In this document: piece after piece, positions 26,014 to 36,267 of the stretch
Layout of the letters: each line of letters opens with the position of its first letter
Position numbering within the stretch: position 1 is the first letter of the stretch
From: Bigelowiella natans CCMP2755
Taxonomy: Eukaryota; Cercozoa; Chlorarachniophyceae
Direction: 5' to 3'
Assembly: GCA_000320545.1 (NCBI GenBank)
Contig: ADNK01003223.1
Location: forward strand, 1 to 40,000
DNA: 40,000 bases
Notes under the pieces: model-generated
What the model saw: only the letters and a program-made list of their open reading frames with translations
Databases searched by the model: none
What the model was told of the DNA's origin: nothing
Position numbers and translations under genes: made by a program

Positions 26014-28114
26014 GGTTATTATGTACAAGTTTATAGTTGTGAGAAGCAGAAGCAAACATAGGACGTTCTCTATTTTTTACATGATAATCAGACACATTAT
26101 GCAGTGCAGTGCTCTCTTTCTCCTCCTTTTCTCATAAATGATGACAACTTTTATTATTATTTTGTATGATATTAGAACTGCCGTCGTGTGATTGAATGAT
26201 GTTTTATTATTGTTACCTTGGTGTAAACACGACGACGTAGATCTTGTTCAAAGGGTAAGTCTGATGTTGGGCTATTGAAAGTTTATTGACAATAACCTCA
26301 CGTTCCCAAGGATAAATGGCAGTTATTATGCCGACTGTACGATGTTTAAATGTGTTGTATACTACTGGTAATGGTGATGGGGGAAGTGGTGGTGGCGATG
26401 ATGACAATGAGGAGGAGGAGGAAGAGGAAGAAGAAGAAGACGACGAAGAAAGAGGCGCGCTGCTACTGGATATTCTGTTGTTGTTTGTTGCAGTTGGTGC
26501 TACTATCCCTACTACTAGTTGTTGGCCGATTGCGTTATATACAGCAGCTAAGAACTCCTCACACGGAGTAGCGATCTTGTCTTCGTGGAGGGCTCTCATT
26601 CCGGCAAAATGTACAATGGCAGGTTGGACCCCACTCTTCTTCACAGCAAGAGTGCTGGTTCTTCTGCTGCTACTACCACCATCTGAAAGAGTAGTAGTGA
26701 CATCGTGGTGGTCCCACTCAAAGAACTCCATAAATAGAGTGTATCCAGGTGGAATAATGGCGAAAATTTCCGCTTCATAATCTAAAGTTATCTTTAATTT
26801 CATGGGCAACTCCTTCTTCTGCTGGTGGTGGTACTGTTCTTCTTTTACGTTAATGCCGTTATCACCATCATCAACATAGTTGTGGTCACCATGATGAAAG
26901 AGGACGTTAGTGAAAGCTGCTTGATCGTCCAAATCTTTATTTTCCATTTCAATCTGATTGATAGTAGGAGGAGGCGGAGGAAGGGGAGGAGGATCAGTGG
27001 GTACATGACTGTCAAAAGAGGAAATTGGACAACAAGAAAGGAAAATATAATCACGAGGAGAATGAACAACTAGTAGCTGCAGCATTGGTGACACGAACGA
27101 TTTTTACACTCCTTCTGCTACGACGAGAAGGAAACAAACAACAGTGAAGCTACGACTAGTAATATCACTCTGCACAACAGTTTATGACGATGGGGTCGTA
27201 CTGATAACTAACACCACTGTTTCAAGGCACCAACAGCAACGACATCAACATCATATCTTCACATCTTGATTGACCTTCGCAAAATGGAGGAATTGTGCTA
27301 GAGGGCCCGCCCTTGCTATGACATTTCCTGCGTTGAGAAACTTCATCATAGCTCTTCCTGACGGAGCGATCATTTCCATAAATCGCTTTATGCCAATGTT
27401 ATTGCGGCAGTATGGCGTGTCGCAGAGTATCTCTGCACCAAAGACAATATCTTTTTCGAGCTTTAAGAATCTTTGCAAGATCGCAATAGGGGTGCCGATA
27501 ACGAGAGCATCAAGACAGTCTTGTACAAGAACCACTGTACTATCAGGAAGGGATTCTAGGCGGCTGATAAGAGCTTGCATGCGTCTCATCCAAAACTCGT
27601 TGGCTCCATGCTTTTTCATGGGGGAAAGAATCAATGGATGTGGCTGATGAAAGCCATTTACCCGCATTCCGTGAAGGAAATTGAGGAAGAGATGGTGGTC
27701 TAGTAAATCATGTGTTACTACTGATATCACTTCGAAATGTTCCACATGCCCATTGGGGAGCATGTAGTAGTTGGAGAGGCTGCTAGTGCTGTTAGATCCG
27801 CCGCGTACAATCGCAGCTACATCTCGATTGCTCAATATATTTTCCCAACACATTCGTGAGTTCCCACGAAAAAGAGCTTCTATTTCAGAATGACCGTCCT
27901 CAGCATTACCGGAAGAATGCACCTTGTCCCGATTCGATAGTGGATGTACGCCATGCACAGAAATAATACTCCAAGAAGAAATGAGGCAGAAAAAGAAAAT
28001 CAATGCAAAGAGGCCAGTCGGAGTAGTAAGCATGCCAACCAAACCAAAGCGTTGTTTCGTGGAAGATGATGATGATGATGAGGCTGTTCGAATACTCTTT
28101 GAACGTCGTCCCAT
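22024..28114 (-). CDS. Type II membrane glycosyltransferase (PLOD/GT-like) with B-lectin-like C-terminus
   Basis: Exons in transcript order: 28114-27263, 26953-26217, 25924-24090, 23902-23167, 22897-22024 (TGA). They total 5034 nt, 1677 residues, with matching phases. Residues 33-53 (LFALIFFFCLISSWSIISV) form one membrane anchor after a short basic tail. Residues about 125-400 resemble the sugar-transfer domain of lysyl hydroxylases and collagen galactosyltransferases: VLVQDCLDAL carries a DxxD metal motif (D199, D202), then IVFGAEILC, FLNAGNVI, KDLDDQAAF and KITLDYEAEIF. Residues about 475-800 (IYPWEREVIVNKL, QTYPLNKIYVVVF) may be a second GT-A-like domain. Exon 3 is full of microsatellite-coded Ser, Gln, His, Asp, Glu and Thr runs. 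The last two exons carry bulb-lectin-like repeats (SQNGHFELRI, FQNDGSICLYYG, VGNDGSLLVLSG, DKDGHIIVYNN). A Golgi enzyme binding glycans is inferred. A possible extra upstream exon is at 28290-28178. Confidence 0.75.
24870..24912 (-). repeat. In-frame GAT tract coding 12 aspartates
   Basis: The ATC run on the plus strand is read as consecutive Asp codons in exon 25924-24090, directly after NIVMIAI. Neighbouring coding microsatellites include CTG/CAG (25806-25830, Gln), ATG/CAT (25570-25600, His) and AGAAGA (about 24822-24838, Glu). Confidence 0.85.
25947..26010. repeat. TA tract followed by a GA tract
   Basis: The tracts lie in the intron between the second and third glycosyltransferase exons, close to the minus-strand acceptor at 25925. 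On the coding strand the GA tract is CT-rich and can act as polypyrimidine sequence. Confidence 0.95.
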
Positions 28115-28177
28115 CCCGCAATGGGTATTGTAGATTCGCTCAAAATACACGAAGAAGGAGAGAAAATATGCGCTTAC

Positions 28178-28290
28178 ATTATAGCGATGATGCTGTTTGT
28201 TACGAGTTCCTCCTTGAAGACGAGAAGTATAAATTCTAGTATTATTACTAACTGCTGGAGCACCACCTATTCGTCCGTTTCTGCCTCTAC
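28178..28290 (-). other. Possible upstream exon of the glycosyltransferase gene
   Basis: The stretch is bounded by a TTGCAG acceptor and a GTAAGC donor (minus strand) and is open for 37 codons rich in Arg, Gly and Asn (RGRNGRIGGAPAVSNN). Joining it to 28138 with a TTTTGAG acceptor is in phase, but the intron would be only 39 bases, shorter than others here (60 or more). It may instead be untranslated leader. Confidence 0.3.
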
Positions 28291-28335
28291 CTGCAAGTAG
28301 TAAGTGTAAGAACTGTTAGATTGGGCAACAATTTT

Positions 28336-28423
28336 CACACTGCTATTTGTCTCATAATGGAGTTAGTCACAACAATCGTCACACTGTCATTCGTCTCATA
28401 ATGGAATCAGTCACAAAACCACT
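28336..28423. repeat. 44-bp tandem duplication
   Basis: Two copies start at 28336 and 28380, both beginning CACACTG and sharing TCTCATAATGGA and AGTCACAA, with a few substitutions. No function is apparent. Confidence 0.8.
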
Positions 28424-29139
28424 CAGAGATATTAATTTTTATCATTATTATTATTTTCTTGTTCTGGTTCTTGTTCTTCTTCTTCTCTTTCTACCACTAC
28501 CACGGCTACTACGGCTACTACGGCTACTACTGCGACTACTGTTACTACAACTATTACTGCTGCTGCTGCTACTGCTACTGCTCTACTATTTCAATAACGA
28601 CTATGTTTTATTACTATTTTCATCAAATCCGACACCCCTTTTTGATTCACAATGTGCACTGGAGGGTAGACTTTTACGATGTTGGAGGTTGCTCTAAACA
28701 ACATGAATAGAAAATGTTATGTTTTGGGAAGTGGGTGAAAAGTTAGATGCGATACAGGCTGCTGCCACTCTAGCACTGCTTCGTTGTTACCCGTGCCATC
28801 TGTTCTCGGCGAGAGGCACTTCGTCCAATGCTGTACCTCCTATGATCATCGAATCAAAGACGGCCGTATTAATAAACCATCTTTGAAGTCACGGTATGGC
28901 CGTTGTAAACAGCAAGTGTATTACCTACCTCTTCCCTTCTCTCAATCAACCCTGTCCTTGTCATGGATGATCATCATTGAGTTTCAGCTTTAAACTCTTG
29001 TAGTATTCCCGAGTATTTGAGGAGAATCGGGGAGAGCGACAACACGTTCATTGAAATTTTACGATGAATCAGATTCTCTGCAGCTCTAGACATTTTGGAA
29101 ATGTAGTTCGTCATCATTGTTCTTGTTGTTCTTGTTGTT

Positions 29140-29337
29140 CTGCATTTTGCACACTGCAAGTGTCTTGCAACACTTTGGAAATGTAGTTCTTCATCATTGT
29201 TTCATTGTTTCATTGTTTTCTAGATCTGTGCTAGTCACAGTCCTCACTGAAGCCAGTTCGAGGCACTGCATTTTGCACACTGCAAACGTCTTGCAACACT
29301 TTGGAAATGCAGTTCTTCATCATTGTTTCATTGTTTC
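29140..29337 (+). repeat. 72-bp direct repeat with a third partial copy
   Basis: Copies at 29140-29211 and 29266-29337 share CTGCATTTTGCACACTGCAA, CTTGCAACACTTTGGAAATG and TTCTTCATCATTGTTTCATT. A degenerate partial copy (TTTTGGAAATGTAGTTCGTC) begins near 29091. The two full copies are about 90 percent identical or better. They lie just upstream of the heat-shock-element-like array. Confidence 0.85.
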
Positions 29338-29549
29338 TGTGGAACGCCGGCGGATGTGAACAACTCTCGCGATTTCTTTGGTTGTGCTCTTGACAGGCTA
29401 GCAGGGAGGACATGGATGAGTCAGCATGTCCAGTGATCCCTGTCAGCGGTCTGGCCGCGCCACCCACGATCAAGGAGCTGTCGCAGCATGCGCACGTCCA
29501 CTCGTGCTGCACGCTGCGCTGCGCACATGCGCATGGAAGTTCTCAGAAC

Positions 29550-29707
29550 TTCGGGAATCTTCGAGAAGCTTCGAGAATCTTCCAGAAGCTTCGAGAACAT
29601 TCCGGAAGATTCGAGAATCTTCCAGAATCTTCGAGAGCATTCCGGAAGCTTCGAGAATCTTCCAGAGAATTCGAGAGAATTCTGGAAGATTCGAGAATCT
29701 TCGCGAA
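29550..29707. promoter_or_regulatory. Array of 16 phased TTCnnGAA decamers, heat-shock-element-like
   Basis: Sixteen consecutive 10-base units begin TTC at 29550, 29560 and so on to 29700, each followed two bases later by GAA (13 units) or GAG (units at 29630, 29660 and 29670). This is the nGAAnnTTCn pattern bound by heat shock factor trimers, with 29 of 32 five-base half-sites perfect and no change in spacing. An imperfect unit (TTCTCAGAAC) precedes it at 29540. No stop codon can arise in the unit, so all six frames are open and translate to false Arg/Ser/Glu/Phe-rich peptides. The nearest gene downstream of it in transcription is the glycosyltransferase, whose start lies about 1.4 kb away. 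HSF binding is inferred from the motif alone. Confidence 0.75.
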
Positions 29708-29724
29708 TGCGCCGCGAATGCGCC
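29703..29724. repeat. 11-bp tandem repeat at the array edge
   Basis: GCGAATGCGCC occurs twice in direct succession and overlaps the final GAA of the array. It marks the end of the phased 10-base pattern. Confidence 0.9.
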
Positions 29725-31244
29725 GGAACCCAACGTGCACATGCATGCAGCGCAAGTCACAAGTCATCATTGGAATTCAAACGCACACAGGACCGCGTGT
29801 TGACACTTGGTGACATCAACAGCACAGTCCCGCGCACAAAAGCTAAGCAGCTACCGCACACCCGCTGAAAATCCCTCCAATCAAGCATTGAAAATGCTTC
29901 ATTCATTCATTTTTCTGTTTGCCAGTTCAACGTTCACACCAGAGACGTGCCGGCCCTTCTGGTCTTCCTTCTTGTTTCAGCGCACTAGCGCAGTTTGTTG
30001 TTGGTTTGTGCACCGCTAGATCGTGTTGAGTGTCTCTGTGTTTCAATGTTTCAATGTTTCAATGTTTCATTCGTTCATTCTGATTCACTTGTTGAGGACC
30101 GGACGAGGGCAAACACGTCTAGACATGCCAGCATGCCAGCATGCCCACGTGCGCACCTGATCAAACGTGGGAAGGACGGGAGGAAACCAGAAGTGTTCGA
30201 ACAACGATCAGAAACTCACGTCATCGAGGACTGGAGGAACGTGAACTGGATGAGCTAGTCGACTGAAACGTTGAACATGCTAGCATGCATTGACTAGTTG
30301 AATTTGGCATTCTCTAGCTTCTGGCATTGCCAGATTGTCACATGCAGAAAGGAAATGCGTGTCTCATGTCATGCCAGCATGCCTAGATGCCAGCATGGCT
30401 GGAGCTAGCTAGATGAGTGCAAGACATCCGTGGCGATCTAGCGATGGAAAACACGCAAGGATGTGTGATCGCCTCCATCTAGCCATCTGCGACCTTGCAT
30501 GCGCCCGCGATCCAGAGGTGGAGATGATAGCTGACAAAAACTGAAAATCGCCGCGAATGCGAATGCAGATGCCTCTTTGCAACCTACGCCTGCGTGCGTG
30601 CGGTAGCCTAGTAGCTAGCTGCTCTAGCTAGCTAGTGCTGCATGTTTGCATGCACGTTGAGACACAAGGTCTAGAGATGTGTGAATGAATTCTTCAAGTC
30701 TAACATGATTGTTGAACGTGCCGCAGCGACTCATTTCTACAATGCAAGAATCTAGAAAAGGGAGAGCCAGAAGGATCCCGTTAAACTAGTAAAGACAAGG
30801 GTCTTCCGCAGAAATGCGTAACAGAACAAAACAGTGGGCACTCGTACACCAAACCCGTGTAATGCACATGACAGGAACCCACTTTCCATGTAACCGTGCG
30901 TAAGTGTGATGACATGTACGTTTATTAGCAGAACGTATCGTGAGATATTAGGGAGACTACTTGAAGTGACAGTTCGAGAATTTAATTTTAGATGAAACCA
31001 AGCTTGTTGTACAACCCTGCCAATAGCTTGGTATTGATTATCACTTTAGTGCATTGTGTGAATGTATGTGTACATTTATTATGTGTACAACAGTATAAAA
31101 TTGTAGGTTACAAAGAATCTTATTTTAAAATCTAAACAATATGCACATTCACATGAACATTCTAGAATTAATTTAGTCTACGATAAGATTTCTAATTTGA
31201 CTCATCATTGTTAGTACCGAGGCTAAAATTGTGCTGGACATAAG

Positions 31245-32641
31245 TTACAACTGTGAATCCTTTTCTTTTATTTCATTTCGCTCCTCGCATAGATTTCCTA
31301 ATGAGCTTTTAGATATTTGCTGAGGTTCGGAGTCTGCCCCCACCCCCTTTCGACTAAAGTTGATCAATCCCCTCATAATTTTAACTATATTTCGAAGGCC
31401 AAGGAGAAAACCATCGTCAACTCCTTTCCTTTCCGTGTCTCGTGCTGCTTGTGCGAAATCTATGAAACGTAAATCTATCCTTTGATAATTGTCATTCTTC
31501 ACATTTCCATGGAGGCGCTTCTGATCTGAAGTAAGACAACCTTCACAAATAAATAGCAGCGAGGAGGAGAAGAACTGAAACGATTTTTGCTCCGCCACGA
31601 CTTTGAGTAACTCTTCGATTCTTTGTATCAAATTTTCCATCACACTTATTCTCAATTTGCCATCTTGGCTTGAAAAAAATTCTTTAATGCACTTCTCGAA
31701 TCCCCCATTGTCCAGATCTCGACCGAAGAACTTATCGCGAAACTTATAGCCATCATCGATAGAGTTGTAGACCTATTCGGATAAACAAATTTTGTGAGTG
31801 CAATATCCCTATATACGATATACACAGCATAGAGCAAGTTCGAAGGCAACTCAATTGACCTGCATTCCACATAGTCGCAGACCAAGAGATTTTGAGGTCG
31901 TAAGTGCACTTTTCCTCATCTTCCGACGCACCTTTTCTGGGTCATCATTCACACCATAAACGCGAGTCCCAATTTTAAGATCTAAGATATTTGGCCGACT
32001 GAAAGGTAGAGTCAGATCCTCTAATCGAATATATTTGATGACGGAACGTCTCTTAAGGGCTTGTTTTTTCTTTTGATGGCATCGCAGGCCCCAAGAATTG
32101 AAGTGATTGAATTCGGTTGTATTTGCCTGTGATTGTGAAAATTCGAATTTCTGGGGTGTGGGCGGAAGTTGCTCATACTCCATATCCAAAACTCCAAGAT
32201 ACTTCGGCACAAATGGTACCAGTTCTGGGATCTTGGCCTGGATATGCTTATAAAATTCAAGCTCGTTCTTCTGTATCGGCTTGCATACTTCCCCTTTCTT
32301 CCAAAATATAGGATAGTGCCCCGCGACCTGATGACGGTAGAATGCGAGTTTTTCCAGTGGTTTCTTTGTCTCCACGAATGGCATGTCGGGGTTCTTTCCA
32401 ATCTCTATTGAGAGGTCTCTTTTCAAAGACAGTTCCTTGCACGCGAAGGATGAGCTACTTTCAAAATCAGAAAGGCTGCGGGGCAGTGACGAGCCAGTTT
32501 CCTATATAGCAAACTTTTTATTCAGTGCGATGCCAATTTCATTTACTACGCAAAAAAAGATAGCATTTTGCTCCTCTTTAAGAACAATCAAAGCAAAGGA
32601 AGAGAATATGCGACCTTCTTCGCTCTCCTCTGTCCAGACAT
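31245..32641 (-). CDS. Inositol polyphosphate kinase (IPMK/IP6K family), 398 residues
   Basis: Exons in transcript order: 32641-32615, 32501-31860, 31772-31245 (TAA); 1197 nt in phase. ATG 32641 opens a 9-codon first exon (MSGQRRAKK). The enzyme family phosphorylates inositol phosphates with ATP, giving higher inositol (pyro)phosphates used in signalling. RHQVAGHYPIFWKKGEVCKP resembles the N-lobe glycine-loop strand; PNILDLKIG is the family signature PxxxDxKxG; KSLGLRLCGMQVYN, SSSLLFICEG (the SSLL motif) and RFIDFAQA (metal-binding IDF) follow in order. Length and the DDGFLLGLRNIVKIM segment resemble IP6K more than IPMK, but I cannot decide between them. There is no targeting peptide, so cytosol or nucleus. 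It is head-to-head with the bestrophin gene. Confidence 0.92.
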
Positions 32642-33270
32642 GAAAGCAATGTCGTTAATTCCCTTCCGGAATGTAGTTCGCAATTGCTGAAACAATTAAT
32701 TTCATTGTGAGCTAGATCTAATGATACAGTTAAAACTTTTTTTTGTGTCCAAAGTAAGTTTCTTCAGCCTCCTCAATCAAGCAGTTTGAATTACCTCCGA
32801 CGTTAAGAATGGCGTCGGGGCTTAACGAACTTGGGCAGCCTCTTAAAAATGGGTGATAAGGATAAATTTAAGATTGAGAGGTAGGGAAATAAGTAATAAG
32901 TATATGTTATTTTTTGAAATTTATCATCAAATATTATGTCGTAATTGATCAATACTGTATATTTCACTATTTCGGAGCAGTATTTATTTATCCATTGAGC
33001 TGAAACTTGCAACTGCGGTACTGTGCAAACCCCTTCTCACATCTCCACATGCTCACATAATCAGTTTCAATTTTACCTGCGACACAAAAATAGTCATGAC
33101 GCTTTCGTATTTCAGATTGACGAAAGCACTCAGAAAACAAGGAGTACATTCGCTGAGCACCGGCATTCCCCGTTATTAACATTAGTGTTTGTCGTCACGT
33201 GATCGATGTGACTCAATTTGATTCGATTCTTGTGTTTTAAACGTCCATTTTCGTCAAGGTGCACGTCCCG
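32642..33270. promoter_or_regulatory. Divergent spacer between kinase and bestrophin genes
   Basis: About 630 bases separate the two presumed start codons, so promoters for both directions should lie here. It is AT-rich around 32860-32990. A 64-codon minus-strand open frame (33182-32988) has no family resemblance and is not called. No triplet repeats are present. Confidence 0.45.
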
Positions 33271-33773
33271 ATGGTCGATCCGATCAACGACAGATCAGTC
33301 GATGGGGGGACGGCTCCTCGCCAGAACTGGAAGTGAAATTCGAGGCTGGAGCAAAACTCCGTTAGATAGTTTGGGAACACACTGACAAAGCCTCACTCGT
33401 TGTCTGAGGGAAATTTGATGGCACATGCAAGAAAGATTGCTTCGATTCGATTCTTTGAATTACGGTGATATGGCAATGAAGAGACATAACGACAGGGACA
33501 CCAACCCAAACAAAGGTTACTGAGACAACTCGGGACCTTCCATAGATTCTCACTTAGTTTTCGTCAGAATCTCCCTCAAGTTCGAAGCAAGCTCGCGACT
33601 CTCTCCCAGCTGAATTCGATGCAAAGCAGCGGAGTCAGGGGACAGATTTGAAGGAGCACCTACAAAAGCCCATTTCTCTACGGGAGCTTGGATATCAAGC
33701 AGAAGGGTACATTGATTGCACAACTACTCTCTAACATATTGAAAAATACCAAGCCATAATTATCACATTGTAC

Positions 33774-33815
<42 letters not shown>

Positions 33816-36267
33816 TTGTATTCAGTTACAAAGTTCAAAAGCTGCCAATCCCCAAAACATCAAGTTTAGTCCTAGCTTTTGAGATGGTATTTGTGGACAT
33901 AACACTCTGATAAATGCCGGAACACGCACAGAATATTGAGAATTCAGACATACCAAATCAAATGTGACCGCAGATTTTCCGCTGGAAAGGGAGTATCTGG
34001 AAAGCAACCTGGAAACAATTGCTAATATTTCTCTTCTGCTACTACTCGGTTAGTGTATCCTATCGCTTCTTCATGACATCCGATCAAAAGGTACTGAATG
34101 AAATCAGAATACTAGACCGCGAAGTAAGTCATCAATATTTTCATCATCAGGAATATTTCGAGAAGCTGTCTTTCAACATCTCCTACTATTTATCGCATGG
34201 TGATTTTAACGGCAGTGGCATTGTACCCAAACTGACCTAATCATATGCAATACAAAAACCAATTTTAGGAACAATACCTCTTGCATTCGTCCTTGGATTC
34301 TATGTCCAACAGGTGTGGATAAATTAGCTTGTGTCTAATCATAATCATCACCATCATCGTTATCTCCATTCGGTTACATAGGTGTATACTCGCTGGATGG
34401 ACATGTGGTCTACTCTTGGGTATTATATCATCTATCTGTATGGATGAGAAAGAGAGAGAGAGGGGGGGGGGGGAGAAGATTGATATTAGATACGCCCCAG
34501 AAACCGAGTCGAAAACAACTCTCACACTTTACATTTTACTCTCACCCTCTTTAGATGGATAGATCTGCTGGCACTACGAGTTTCTTCAACCATACGGATT
34601 CCTCTACACATGCGAAAGAGAAGAAGACCCAACAGATCGTCGCCAGCTCCAGATTCAACTCAGAAGGGGAAGAGAAACAACGTACAAGATAGGGGGGCCG
34701 CGTCGAGTTTCGAACGAAAATATCAAGGGGAAGAAGCAGAATTGGAGAAGCAAAGAGCAAATATGGAGAGAGAGCTTTATCTTCACCAATTTACAATATT
34801 ACGATATTGTAATCTCGTTTATGCAATGGTATGCAACAATTCTAACCCTCACATCATTTAGATTTGTTACAGTCACATCCGCATGCTTCATTCTGTTAGA
34901 TTGCCCGAGCTTGTTCGAAGAAAATGTTAGCACTCTACCCTGACATGCGTGGGCTTATCACGGATGGACTTTTAACCAAAGAAGAGCTTGATACCATGGA
35001 AAGAATTTCTGAGAAAGACCTCCCTCATCAGTCTGACTGGTGGCTTCCAATTGCCTGGGCAAACGACATTGTTCAGGATTGCTATGAACAGGGGTGGATA
35101 AGTTCTCCACAGGAGCTTGAAGCAGTACGTGGACAACTTCTGGCGTTCCGTTCCACAGTAAGTAACATCACAATCCTTGCGACTTATAATGCAAGCAAAT
35201 ACAGGTCTGAGTGGATATTCCCCTCCCCCCCCCTAGCTTGCTCATATGCTGGACTTCACGCTGGTGACCATTCCCCTAATCTACGTGCAACTAGCTCATG
35301 TTTCGGTATATATATACTTCGCTCTTGTTGTGATCGGGCGTGCACAATTCTTGGATACTTCAAAGGGCTATGAAGGGAATGGTGAGTGTTTTCTGTTTCA
35401 CAGTTTGAATGAATGATCTTTATTATCTTCTCAACAATAAATTTTAATCCTCAATAACTCAGGAATCGACTACTACTTTCCCTTCTTCTCAGTCCTTGAA
35501 TTTGTAATATTTGCTGGCTGGCTACAGGTTGCTGCGAAGATGCTTGATCCTTACGGGCTAAGGTGCAAATTTCGATAGCATCATTTCAACCTTGGGCAGA
35601 TGTACCGAGACACCATTTATCTTCTAGGTCTGACGAAGAAAGTTTTGACTTGATATGGGTATTGCACCGGAATGTAGAGGTAAAACACCCCTTAAGAAAA
35701 GCGCAGTTGGTCGTTAAATCTTCCTATTCGTGACTGCTGACCCATGCTTCATTCAATCGACGAGCAGGTTGGAAATACAATTATTGGTCCGGTGAAAAAG
35801 AATCGTCCTGAAATGGTATTGACAACGCCTCTTACTGGCCCGGGTTCTGAGAGAAAGAAGAAGAAAAAGAAAAAGAAATCAAAATGGAAAAAGAAGAGGG
35901 GCAGCAAGAAAGCTGGATCCAGTATAAACCAACGCACTGTTGACGTTACAGGAAGAACAGTTTTCCCTTTTCGCTTCAATGATGAACAAAGGTCATTAAA
36001 TATGTAGAACTATAAATTATACATGTATGTAAATTTCTTGTTCCGCATCCAGCCAGCATCATGCATCTTTAATCGATATGCAGGCACGTAACTCTTCTGC
36101 ACAAGGGAGATCTATCGCACGAAGCTCGAAGTGTTTTCTTGAATCCATACGCCATTACATCGGATGAAGATGGCGACTTCAGTGGGTCAATAAATAATGA
36201 TTCGCCAAGTCAAAATCTGCACGACGTGGGGCATATGCGGAGGAGAGCGAAAACTGATGGAACATGA
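33271..36267 (+). CDS. Bestrophin-family anion channel, about 546 residues
   Basis: Exons: 33271-33332 and 33558-33633 (both tentative), then 33974-34090, 34151-34199, 34269-34312, 34382-34437, 34555-34828, 34900-35157, 35237-35381, 35463-35562, 35628-35679, 35768-35991, 36084-36267 (TGA). They total 1641 nt in phase. Bestrophins are pentameric, usually calcium-gated chloride or bicarbonate channels. FRWKGSIWKATWKQLL matches the conserved first-helix entry, IPLAFVLGFYV the pore-neck region, then VYTRWMDMWS, WWLPIAWANDIVQ, FTLVTIPLIYVQLAHVSVY, IGRAQFLD and FAGWLQVAAKMLDPYG. The loop before YCNLVYAM carries about 60 extra charged residues (34585-34760). The calcium-clasp Asp/Glu cluster after NPFG is weak here (SDEESFD). 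A lysine-rich stretch (35855-35905) and an acidic tail follow. Membrane: plasma membrane or organelle, not decidable. Confidence 0.9.
33775..33814. repeat. TA then TG microsatellite
   Basis: The tract lies in the presumed intron between tentative bestrophin exon 33558-33633 and exon 33974-34090. Confidence 0.95.

Larger units (their letters stand above)
28291..31244. other. 3-kb gene-poor spacer
   Basis: I could support no exon. Contents from left: a 44-bp tandem duplication (28336-28423); CGGCTACTA nonamers (28503-28530); a 72-bp direct repeat (29140-29211 and 29266-29337); a GC-richer stretch (29440-29540); the TTCnnGAA array (29550-29707); and a GCATGC/GCTAGC-rich region (30110-30660). 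It separates the 5' side of the glycosyltransferase gene from the 3' end of the inositol kinase gene. It could hide a non-coding RNA. Confidence 0.6.

Noticed and set aside
28459-28710. Tyr-rich open frame of 83 codons
   Set aside because: It is built from CGGCTACTA nonamers and CTA/TAC triplets; no acceptor, donor or conserved motif supports it.
29412-29868. Overlapping open frames of 75-133 codons on both strands with Arg/Ser/Phe/Glu repeats
   Set aside because: They are by-products of the 10-base TTCnnGAA unit, which cannot create stops in any frame; no splice or family evidence supports a protein.
32988-33182. 64-codon minus-strand open frame in the kinase-bestrophin spacer
   Set aside because: It has no family resemblance, no phase link to the kinase first exon, and a length expected by chance.
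35744-35767. Start codon or extra exon reading MLHSIDEQ in the bestrophin gene
   Set aside because: It has an in-frame stop just upstream and no AG acceptor; the GAGCAG acceptor at 35767 gives a phase-correct join instead.
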